DNA from: Alphaproteobacteria bacterium
GTDB lineage: Bacteria > Pseudomonadota > Alphaproteobacteria > Reyranellales > Reyranellaceae
Length of the DNA: 14,299 nt
Reading direction: 5' to 3'
NCBI GenBank assembly: GCA_013290035.1
Contig: JABCYT010000021.1
Coordinates: forward strand, 1 to 14,299
The notes below the pieces were generated by a model that was not told where the DNA came from, did no database searches, and saw nothing but the letters and a program-made list of their open reading frames with translations. Positions within the stretch are counted from its first letter, which is position 1. Every line of letters begins with the position of its first letter. Of the stretch, positions 7,748 to 13,682 are shown piece by piece. The position numbers and the translations under genes are program-made.

Positions 7748-8907
7748 GCGTCACCCGGCATGGCCTGGCTGCGCCCCTTCCACATCCCGCCACGGCCGCG
7801 CCAGACTTCCACGGCGGACTGCACGGTGAACAGCGTATAGGCCGCCGCGATCGCCGGCAGGGCGAGACCCCAGAGCGGTGAGAGGCGGTAGAAGCGGAGC
7901 ATGGGCTGGAAGGCGAACGCCATCAGCAGCCAGGCGCACAGTCCCGCCGCCTGAGCAAGTCCGCTGCCGAAAAGCGTGACGATCGAGGCCATCACAAAGG
8001 TCAACATCATACCGGCGACGGTTCCCGCCAGCAGCAGCGGCGAGTAGCCGAGCTGCGCGTAAGCCGAGCGCGACACCATCCGCCCGATCTCCCGGAAGCC
8101 GCCATAGGGCCGCAGGCTTTTAGCGCGACGGGTCAAGCCGAGCCAGATCGGCCCCTCGGCCTTCAGGCGGCGGGCGAGCGCGCAATCGTCGATGATCTCC
8201 GAGCGGATGGAGGCGATCCCGCCCGCCCGCTCGAGCACGCCGCGCCGGATCAGCATACAGCCGCCGGCCGCCGCGGCGATCTTGCGCTCCTTCTGCGCTA
8301 CCCAGGCGAACGGATAGAGCATCTGGAAGAAGAAGACGAAGGCCGGGACGAGGAAACGCTCCGCCCAGCTCCGGCACGGCAACTGCGCCATCAGCGAAAC
8401 CAGCCCGTAGCCGCAGCGCTCGGCGCGCAGCACGAGCGACCGGAGATTGTCGGCCGCATGGCCGATATCCGCGTCGGTCAACAGGAGATAGTCCGGCGCC
8501 TCGCCTCCCGCGGAGGCATGTTCGACGCCCTGATGCAGAGCCCAGAGCTTGCCGGTCCAGCCCTTCGGCAGAGCCGTTCCGCGCAGGATCTCGAGGCGCT
8601 CGGAGGCGCCCAAGGCAGCGGCGGCTTCCCGGGCCGTCGCCGCCGTGCCGTCATCGCTGTTGTCGTCCACCAGCACGACGCGGAAAGGGCCTGGATAATC
8701 CTGCTGCAGTAGACTTTTGACAGAGTGGCCGATGACGTCCGCCTCGTTGCGCGCGGGCACGACGGCCACCACGCTCGGCCAGCGGTCGGGCCGGGTTGGC
8801 GCTTCGCGATCATCACGTTCGCGCGTCAGCCAGAATCCGCCACGACCCACCAGCAGGTAGAGCCAGATCGCCAGCGCCAGGACGCCGAGGGCCGTCGCCA
8901 GACTCAT
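7744..8907 (-). CDS. hpnB: Hopanoid-associated glycosyltransferase HpnB
   Basis: This is a membrane-anchored family 2-like glycosyltransferase associated with hopanoid clusters; its exact donor and acceptor are not established. The 387-aa protein has an N-terminal membrane helix (about 3-22). The GT-A domain follows with VPARNEADV at about 50-58, LVDDNSDDGT at about 79-88, the metal-binding TDAD at 144-147, and EIIDDCALARRL at about 237-248. The C-terminal part has about three hydrophobic helices (about 288-312, 316-335 and 345-363) and ends in the GGMWKGR motif seen in HpnB proteins. The start is ATG 8907-8905, overlapping the hpnA stop as ATGA. No recognisable Shine-Dalgarno site is upstream of it. 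The second-gene position directly after hpnA is canonical. Confidence 0.93.
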   Translation of the reverse strand: MSLATALGVLALAIWLYLLVGRGGFWLTRERDDREAPTRPDRWPSVVAVVPARNEADVIGHSVKSLLQQDYPGPFRVVLVDDNSDDGTAATAREAAAALGASERLEILRGTALPKGWTGKLWALHQGVEHASAGGEAPDYLLLTDADIGHAADNLRSLVLRAERCGYGLVSLMAQLPCRSWAERFLVPAFVFFFQMLYPFAWVAQKERKIAAAAGGCMLIRRGVLERAGGIASIRSEIIDDCALARRLKAEGPIWLGLTRRAKSLRPYGGFREIGRMVSRSAYAQLGYSPLLLAGTVAGMMLTFVMASIVTLFGSGLAQAAGLCAWLLMAFAFQPMLRFYRLSPLWGLALPAIAAAYTLFTVQSAVEVWRGRGGMWKGRSQAMPGDA

Positions 8908-9917
8908 GTCAGGTAACCCGCCTTCCGGAACCACGTCAGGGCGTCGGCCACGCCCTCCAGATAGGGGCGGCTGCGGTAGCCGAGCTCGCGTTCGGCCTTG
9001 GCGGAGGTGAAGAACATCCGGTAGCGCGCCAGGCGCAGGCCGTCGAGCGTGAGCAAGGGCTCCTTGCCGGTCAGTCGCGCGATCGCTTCGGCGCCGTATG
9101 CCAGGGGGTAAAGCGGCGTCCGCGGCAGGCTGATGCGCGGCGCGCGACGGCCGCTCAAGCCGGCGATTGCCGCGAGCAGGTCGCGCAGCAGGACGTTCTC
9201 GCCGCCCAGAATGTAGCGTTCGCCGATCCGCCCATGCTCGAAGGCCAGCAGGTGACCCTCGGCGATGTCGTCGACATGCGCGAAGTTCAGGCCCGTGTCG
9301 ACGAAGGCCGGGATCCTGCCGCGCGCCGCATCGAGCAGGATGCGTCCGGTCGGCGTCGGCTTGATGTCGCGCGGCCCGATCGGCGTCGTCGGATTGACGA
9401 TGATGGCGGGCAGCCTGTCGCGCGCGATCATTTCCTCGACGGCACGCTCCGCCAGGGTCTTGCTGCGCTTGTAGGCGCCGATGGCCTCGTCCGGCGAGAG
9501 CGGCGAGGTCTCGTCGACGGGGCTCGTCGCACCGGCGATCTTCAACGCGGCGACGCTGCTGGTGTAGACGATCCGCTCGACCCCCGCCGACAGCGCTTCC
9601 CGCATCAGGCTGCACGTGCCGTCGACATTCACGCGCAGGATGACCGAAGGATCGGGCGCCCAGAAGCGATAGTCCGCCGCGACATGGAACAAGTAGCGAA
9701 CGCCGCGCAAGGCCGCCGCCAGGGACTCCCGATCGGTGAGGTCGCCGGCGACGATCTCGCAGCCCAGGCCCGCGAGATTGTCGGGCGGGCTGCTCGACCG
9801 GACGATCGCCCGCACGCGCGATCCGCGCGCAATCAGGGCGCGCACGACCGCCGACCCGAGAAAGCCCGAGCCGCCCGTCACGAGGACCAGATCGTCCGGC
9901 CGCAGGGTTTCGCTCAT
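8904..9917 (-). CDS. hpnA: Hopanoid-associated sugar epimerase HpnA (extended SDR)
   Basis: This is an NAD(P)-dependent extended short-chain dehydrogenase/reductase of the dihydroflavonol-reductase/epimerase type, found at the head of hopanoid operons. Its precise substrate is unproven. The 337-aa protein has the Rossmann motif VTGGSGFLG with G15, G18 and G21. The catalytic set is S120/S121 (YTSSVA) with Y149 and K153 in YKRSK. NPTTPIGPRDIKPTPTGR near 177-194 is a strong HpnA-specific signature. The start is ATG 9917-9915, with AAGG 7 bases upstream; a TTG at 9935 is in frame but has no matching site. It is the first gene of the minus-strand operon, and its leader carries nested inverted repeats that include the Shine-Dalgarno site. 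Confidence 0.94.
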   Translation of the reverse strand: MSETLRPDDLVLVTGGSGFLGSAVVRALIARGSRVRAIVRSSSPPDNLAGLGCEIVAGDLTDRESLAAALRGVRYLFHVAADYRFWAPDPSVILRVNVDGTCSLMREALSAGVERIVYTSSVAALKIAGATSPVDETSPLSPDEAIGAYKRSKTLAERAVEEMIARDRLPAIIVNPTTPIGPRDIKPTPTGRILLDAARGRIPAFVDTGLNFAHVDDIAEGHLLAFEHGRIGERYILGGENVLLRDLLAAIAGLSGRRAPRISLPRTPLYPLAYGAEAIARLTGKEPLLTLDGLRLARYRMFFTSAKAERELGYRSRPYLEGVADALTWFRKAGYLT

Positions 9918-10138
9918 TGTTCGACCTTGTGGCAAGGATACGCCACAACATTATGGAGAGCGGGCGGCTCCACCGGTGGGGACAGTTCCCCCGCCTGCGC
10001 GCCCCGATCGGCTCGACGGGCAAAAATCACCGGCATCGATTTCATGCAGGAAGTTATAGCGGCATCGCGGGCGATCGCCCATGTCCGGCTCACGCCGGCC
10101 GTGCCGATTCACGCAGGCCCTCTGCCGAATCGCTGCCC
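9918..10138 (-). promoter_or_regulatory. Leader and promoter region of the hpnA-G operon
   Basis: This 221-bp gap lies between the ferritin-like gene stop and hpnA. Reading the minus strand, two -10-like hexamers are seen: CATAAT at 9955-9950 and TATAAC at 10058-10053, each 5 of 6 to consensus. Neither has a good -35 hexamer at 16-18 bp. Perfect palindromes occupy the two -35 areas (CCACCGGTGG at 9970-9979 and GGGCGATCGCCC at 10069-10080). An inverted repeat lies just upstream of the ribosome binding site. No convincing protein-coding frame was seen. Promoter placement is inference; read-through from the upstream same-strand gene is also possible. Confidence 0.4.
9925..9948 (-). repeat. Nested inverted repeats over the hpnA ribosome binding site
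   Basis: On the plus strand TTGTGGC (9927-9933) and GCCACAA (9942-9948) form perfect 7-bp arms around 8 bases. Inside this, CCTTG (9925-9929) and CAAGG (9933-9937) form a second, mutually exclusive 5-bp hairpin. In hpnA mRNA the second hairpin pairs the whole AAGG Shine-Dalgarno sequence, and the first covers its two A residues. The outer pair could equally be a DNA operator spanning the transcription start, if the CATAAT at 9955 is the -10. Confidence 0.5.
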
Positions 10139-11173
10139 TCAGCTCTGGGCCTGAACCGACGACGAGGCCTTTCTCCGTATCCAGGGCTTGGTGACCAGAA
10201 GAGCAAACCTGGCCAGCCTCGGCACGGTCGTCGGGCGTAAGAGCCGCGGATCGTATCCCGCGAAGCGGCGATCATTCTCCTTCAGGCAAAGCGCCATGAG
10301 ATCGCGAACATCGATCTCGACCGGGCTGATGGCGTTGGCGCTGCTGGCGGTGAAGGTGCTGTCGAGCTGCGCTTTATCCCCCTTGTTATTGCCCTGGGCG
10401 TCCATGCTGCGCGCCAGCACGATGCGTTCCCAGGCAATGACCGCCCAGACCGCCGCGACGCGAAGCTCGAAGTAGAGGCGCCGCCACCACGGCAGGTTCG
10501 CCCGCTGCCATGCCATCAGATTTGCGAACAGCAGGATGTGGCGGCATTCCTCCTGGATGACGGGCTCGAACGTCTCCACCAGTTCGGCCGGAAAGAACCC
10601 GGATTGGCGGGCGAGCTCGAACAGGCCGAAGGCAAAGAAACTGTCGATGCATTCGCAATATCCGGTGATCAGGTAGGCCCACTGCGGATCGCGAGGAAGC
10701 GGAAACGGCGGTTCGCTGGCCAGCTCGATTCCGTAAGCCTGGACGAGGTTGGCGAGCACTTCCTTGTGCCGGCCTTCTTCCCAGGCATTGAGCGCGACGG
10801 CCGATCGCACCTGCGCGTCTTCGACCGAACGCGCATAGGTGGCGAAGCGCAGCCGCGCCCGGCTCTCCGTGTGTACGGCGACATCCCAGATCGGCAACGA
10901 CGTCACACGTTGCAGCGCCTCCGGACTGAGCTTTGGCCAGGCGATGATGGACGGCCGGTAGGGATTGAACGTTTCATGGAACATCCGGCACACTTCACGC
11001 TTGTGGGCCTCGGAGCCCGGACGCAGCGCGCCCGCATGCGGGCTGGTCCAATAGCGCGAGATGCGGTCTGCGGCTTCCAGGGCGGCGGGGCTGGGCGGAT
11101 CCGCAGGCAGTTCAGGGCGACTGAATCCCAGCGCCCGCATCTGGGTTGTAAAGAGATCATCGTGATCAATCAT
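10139..11173 (-). CDS. Ferritin-like (probable diiron) protein of unknown substrate
   Basis: The protein is 344 aa and I do not recognise a named family. What can be seen is a four-helix ferritin-like ligand pattern: E103 (HTESRAR), then E133xxH136 (WEEGRHKE), then E174 or E186 (GYCECIDSFF...FELARQ), then E209xxH212 (QEECRHILLF). This is the arrangement of diiron-carboxylate oxygenases and oxidases. A hydrophobic stretch near 232-255 (LYFELRVAAVWAVIAW) suggests membrane contact, and the C-terminus is basic. The start is ATG 11173-11171 with GGGAG about 11 bases upstream; a GTG at 11185 is an in-frame alternative. The frame stays open upstream to 11728, but that overlaps the divergent exported protein and is noise. 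The gene lies on the same strand as the hpn operon, 221 bp upstream of hpnA, so a link to lipid or hopanoid oxidation is possible but unproven. Confidence 0.8.
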   Translation of the reverse strand: MIDHDDLFTTQMRALGFSRPELPADPPSPAALEAADRISRYWTSPHAGALRPGSEAHKREVCRMFHETFNPYRPSIIAWPKLSPEALQRVTSLPIWDVAVHTESRARLRFATYARSVEDAQVRSAVALNAWEEGRHKEVLANLVQAYGIELASEPPFPLPRDPQWAYLITGYCECIDSFFAFGLFELARQSGFFPAELVETFEPVIQEECRHILLFANLMAWQRANLPWWRRLYFELRVAAVWAVIAWERIVLARSMDAQGNNKGDKAQLDSTFTASSANAISPVEIDVRDLMALCLKENDRRFAGYDPRLLRPTTVPRLARFALLVTKPWIRRKASSSVQAQS

Positions 11174-11318
11174 GCCCTTTGCCACTCCCGACTCTTGGAG
11201 CACGACCCAAGTTTGAACATTGGCGCGCAAAAAATCTACCTCGGTTTTGGCGGCGGGCCGAGGCGCCTGAGACAAAGCGGCAATTGACCTCCATGCCGGC
11301 ACTGCCCAAGGTGCATCG
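11174..11318. promoter_or_regulatory. Divergent intergenic region between ferritin-like and EipB-like genes
   Basis: This 145-bp spacer must hold the promoters of both divergent genes. On the plus strand a weak pair is visible: TTGAAC at 11213-11218 and CTACCT at 11236-11241 with 17-bp spacing. A probable ribosome site for the rightward gene is AAGG at 11308-11311, 7 bases before its ATG. An A-rich run (11229-11234) lies between the two. I found no convincing minus-strand sigma-70 pair and no RNA gene. Confidence applies to the region holding promoters, not to the exact hexamers. Confidence 0.35.
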
Positions 11319-12131
11319 ATGCGCGCGTTGATGTGTTTCCTCTCGGCTGTCGCCCTGCTATTGCCGCAATCGGCGTTCGCGCAAATACAGCCGTACCGCG
11401 CGGAGTATGCGCTGCGGCTGGGCGCGGCGGTCAACGCGGCGCGCGTCGGCAGCGCGGTGCAGGACCTCACGCTGACCTGCGATGGTTGGCATCTCAAGCG
11501 CGACGTCAAGGGCGAGCTCGCGCTGTCGGCGACATGGAAAATGAATCTCGCGTCCAAGCTCGATGGCGAGGAGCCGCGCGCCGGCGATGCCTTCCGCTTC
11601 AGCACCCTGCAGGTCCAGAACGGCGCCGAGCGCAAGACCCATGGCAAGGTGCAACGGGCCGGCAACGAGCTGAGGGCGCAAATTGTCTCGCCGAACGGGC
11701 CGGCGCAACTCGTGCTGCCGCAGCCCACCCTGATGCCGGTTGCCTTGATCGATCACGTGGTCGAACGGCTGCGCGGCGGCGCCGCGGAATTTCCGGCCGT
11801 CGCCTTCGATGCCGAGGCGACCGGCGAGACCTTCCTGATCGACGTCAAGCCGGCGGATCCCGCCACGATCCGCGGTCGCCGGCCGGCCGACAAGCCGGTG
11901 GCCGTGCCCGGGAAGTCCTGGCCGGTGTTCATGAGCTTCTCGCGCGGCCACGAGCAGCCGCACCAGCACAAACCTCTGTTCACGATCAGCGCGCAGCTCT
12001 TCGACTCGGGCGTGCTGGATCGCCTGACCATCGAAACCCCGATGGCCACCGTGACAGCAGATTTGCTGGCGCTCGAGCTTCACAAGCCGCCGACCTGCCC
12101 GCCATCCCCGGTTCCAACGAAGGCGTTCTAG
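11319..12131 (+). CDS. Exported EipB-like (DUF1849) envelope protein
   Basis: The 270-aa protein starts with a clear Sec signal peptide (MRALMCFLSAVALLLPQSAFA), with probable cleavage after AFA near residue 21. The mature part begins QIQPYRAEYALRLG. This resembles the 'PHRAxYxLxL' opening of the alphaproteobacterial EipB/DUF1849 family, whose Brucella member is a periplasmic envelope-integrity beta-spiral protein. A cysteine at 54 (LTCDGW) and one at 260, near the C-terminus (PPTCPP), correspond in placement to the conserved EipB disulfide pair. The central alternating hydrophobic/polar strands and the PTLMPVALIDHVVERL segment near 135-151 also fit. The ATG at 11319 has AAGG 7 bases upstream. 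Family assignment is by recall of pattern; another DUF3108-like periplasmic protein is the main alternative. Confidence 0.62.
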   Translation: MRALMCFLSAVALLLPQSAFAQIQPYRAEYALRLGAAVNAARVGSAVQDLTLTCDGWHLKRDVKGELALSATWKMNLASKLDGEEPRAGDAFRFSTLQVQNGAERKTHGKVQRAGNELRAQIVSPNGPAQLVLPQPTLMPVALIDHVVERLRGGAAEFPAVAFDAEATGETFLIDVKPADPATIRGRRPADKPVAVPGKSWPVFMSFSRGHEQPHQHKPLFTISAQLFDSGVLDRLTIETPMATVTADLLALELHKPPTCPPSPVPTKAF

Positions 12132-12151
12132 CCGGGCCGCACGACCGACAC

Positions 12152-12166
12152 TTACATCTGAGGTAA
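12152..12166. promoter_or_regulatory. Near-perfect palindrome, candidate operator for the XRE gene
   Basis: The 15-bp sequence TTACATCTGAGGTAA matches its own reverse complement at 12 of the 14 off-centre positions. It sits 35 bp before the XRE-regulator ATG and abuts a -35-like TTGATC at 12167-12172. A weak -10-like TAGTCT follows at 12189-12194 after 16 bp. A second, looser pair AGACG (12179-12183) / CGTCT (12196-12200) spans the likely transcription start. Autoregulation is inferred from position only. Confidence 0.35.
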
Positions 12167-12201
12167 TTGATCCGCGTCAGACGAAGTCTAGTCTACGTCT
12201 C

Positions 12202-13038
12202 ATGGAAACGACGAAAGACCTCGTCCGACACGATGTCCCATCGCGCGACTTTGGCAGCCTGCTGCGTCACTGGCGCCAGGTTCGCAGGCTAAGCCAGCTC
12301 GAACTCGCCGCTGAAGCGACGGTATCCGCGAGACATCTTTGCTTCCTCGAAACCGGCCGTTCGCAACCGAGCCGGGAAATGGTCCAACTGCTGGGCAACA
12401 CGCTGGACCTGCCGCTCAACGAGCAAAACGCCCTGCATCTCGCGGCGGGCTATGCCCCGCCTTTCGGCGAGCGCGACTTCAACGCATTGGATCTGCAGCA
12501 CGTCCAGGGCGCGCTGGAGTTCATTCTTCGCCAACAAGAACCCTATCCCGGAATCGTCATCGACGGACGATGGGACATCCGCATGCGAAACGACGCCTCC
12601 AGGCGGCTGTTCCGCCCCTTTCACGAAGCCTACGAGATCGACGACGCGCGCGCCAGAAACGCCATGCATGTCGTGTTTCACCCCAGGGGCCTGCGGCAGT
12701 TCATCGTGAATTGGGAAGAGTTCGCGGGCAGCCTGATCCAAATCCTTCATCGTGAAGTCGCGCAGGGCGGCAACAGCGCAGCCTCGCAGCTGCGCGATGA
12801 GATCTTCGCCTACCCCGGCTTGCCGTCGGGATGGAAGGTGCCGCATGGCCCGTCGCACGCCTCGCCGGTGCTTCCCATGCACCTCCGCAAAGGCGACCTG
12901 GATCTCGCCCTCTTCTCGACGCTCACAATGTTCGCCATGCCGCTCGACGTCGCGCTGCAGCAATTGAAGATCGAGTGCTTCTATCCGGCCGACACCAAGA
13001 CCGCCGAGGTGGCCCGTCGGCTGGCAGCCACTGTCTAG
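12202..13038 (+). CDS. XRE-family transcriptional regulator with MmyB-like ligand domain
   Basis: The 278-aa DNA-binding protein has a helix-turn-helix of the XRE/lambda-repressor type at about residues 17-72 (FGSLLRHWRQVRRLSQLELA then VSARHLCFLETGRSQPSREM). This is followed by the ALHLAAGYAPPF linker near 77-88 and an MmyB-type PAS-like ligand-binding domain to the C-terminus. These N-terminal features are very characteristic of the MmyB-like regulators abundant in alphaproteobacteria and actinobacteria. The ligand domain may bind a small lipid-like or aromatic molecule in this family, but the ligand here is unknown. The start is ATG 12202; no good Shine-Dalgarno site precedes it, so a very short or leaderless transcript is possible. 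The NTF2-like gene starts 19 bp after its stop, so the two are probably co-transcribed. Confidence 0.92.
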   Translation: METTKDLVRHDVPSRDFGSLLRHWRQVRRLSQLELAAEATVSARHLCFLETGRSQPSREMVQLLGNTLDLPLNEQNALHLAAGYAPPFGERDFNALDLQHVQGALEFILRQQEPYPGIVIDGRWDIRMRNDASRRLFRPFHEAYEIDDARARNAMHVVFHPRGLRQFIVNWEEFAGSLIQILHREVAQGGNSAASQLRDEIFAYPGLPSGWKVPHGPSHASPVLPMHLRKGDLDLALFSTLTMFAMPLDVALQQLKIECFYPADTKTAEVARRLAATV

Positions 13039-13057
13039 ATCGAGGAAAGGAAATGCC

Positions 13058-13522
13058 ATGCAAACCGTAGCGTCACGTCTCCCGCACGACGACCTTATGG
13101 CCGAGCTCAAGGCGCTGAATGCCCGCTTCATCCACAACTATGTGACCAACGATGTCGATTCGCACGACGCCATGATGCATGCGGACTTCATCTGCATCGG
13201 GCCCAAGGGCACACGCCAGAACCGGGCCGACTATCTCAAGCAATGGGCCACGCAGTTCGACCCGGAGGTTGTCGTCTACTGGGATGTTCGCGACGAGGTC
13301 ATCACGATCATCGACAATGTCGCCCTCGTTCGCTCGACAAACAAGCGCACGATACGCCGGGACGGCACCGAAACGACCAGCATGTCGACCTACACGGACA
13401 CCTACCTGTTCCAGAAAGGCCAATGGAAGTGCATCCAAGCGCAGATCCAGACACTGCCGCCCGAGAGCTATCCGGGAGATGAGACGATCGTCAGCGTCTA
13501 CCTCAAAGGAAAGCGCCAGTAG
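13058..13522 (+). CDS. NTF2-like (SnoaL/DUF4440-type) small protein
   Basis: This is a 154-aa soluble protein with the cone-shaped alpha+beta NTF2 fold expected from its pattern. An N-terminal helix (DDLMAELKALNARFIHNYVTND) leads into HADFICIGPKGTRQNRADYLKQW, and the C-terminal strands end TYLFQKGQWKCIQAQIQTL. The 'YTDTYLFQKGQWKCIQAQIQ' ending is typical of DUF4440/SnoaL-like proteins, which may be ketosteroid-isomerase-like enzymes or binding proteins; no catalytic role can be assigned. A strong ribosome site, AGGAAAGGA (13043-13051), lies just before the ATG. The gene probably shares a transcript with the XRE regulator 19 bp upstream, so it may be that regulator's target or the protein that handles its ligand (inference). 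Confidence 0.85.
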   Translation: MQTVASRLPHDDLMAELKALNARFIHNYVTNDVDSHDAMMHADFICIGPKGTRQNRADYLKQWATQFDPEVVVYWDVRDEVITIIDNVALVRSTNKRTIRRDGTETTSMSTYTDTYLFQKGQWKCIQAQIQTLPPESYPGDETIVSVYLKGKRQ

Positions 13523-13528
13523 CCAGTA
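13515..13528 (+). repeat. 7-bp tandem duplication at the NTF2-like stop codon
   Basis: GCCAGTA occurs twice head to tail and the TAG stop (13520-13522) spans the junction. It looks like a slippage duplication at the end of the gene. It has no visible effect on the upstream protein beyond placing the stop. Confidence 0.6.
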
Positions 13529-13682
13529 GGAAGGCGCCCTGCGGCTCCCGCTGCCAGCCATGCGCTCGAACCGGCTTGTGGCTCCGCCCGGCTTGCCGGA
13601 GAATGTCGTTCAGGCGACGCGGGTGGCCTGCCGCAGCAGAACGTCGCCGGACACGGTGTTCGTGGTTCTGAGGGAGAACGAA
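13523..13682 (+). other. 160-bp intergenic region before the solute-binding protein gene
   Basis: The spacer should hold the transcript end of the XRE/NTF2-like pair and a promoter for the ABC gene. I see no terminator with a T-run. A small GC hairpin CCGGC-TT-GCCGG occurs at 13588-13599. The ribosome site GGGAG at 13672-13676 belongs to the next gene. No clear sigma-70 promoter stands out. Confidence 0.3.

Noticed and set aside
10085..10098. Hairpin CCGGC-TCAC-GCCGG downstream of the ferritin-like gene stop
   Set aside because: The 5-bp stem lacks a T-run on the minus strand. Such short GC stems are expected often in this base composition.
10538..11287. A 249-codon plus-strand frame antisense to the ferritin-like gene
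   Set aside because: It is opposite a protein with a coherent diiron ligand pattern and has no recognisable domain or good ribosome site.
11174..11728. N-terminal extension of the ferritin-like protein up to 11728
   Set aside because: It would cross the divergent promoter and run antisense through the signal peptide and first half of the EipB-like gene. The recognisable protein starts at 11173.
13513..13537. Possible terminator hairpin (GCGCC/GGCGC) at the end of the NTF2-like gene
   Set aside because: The stem is only 5 bp with a 15-base loop and no following T-run, so it does not meet an intrinsic-terminator standard.
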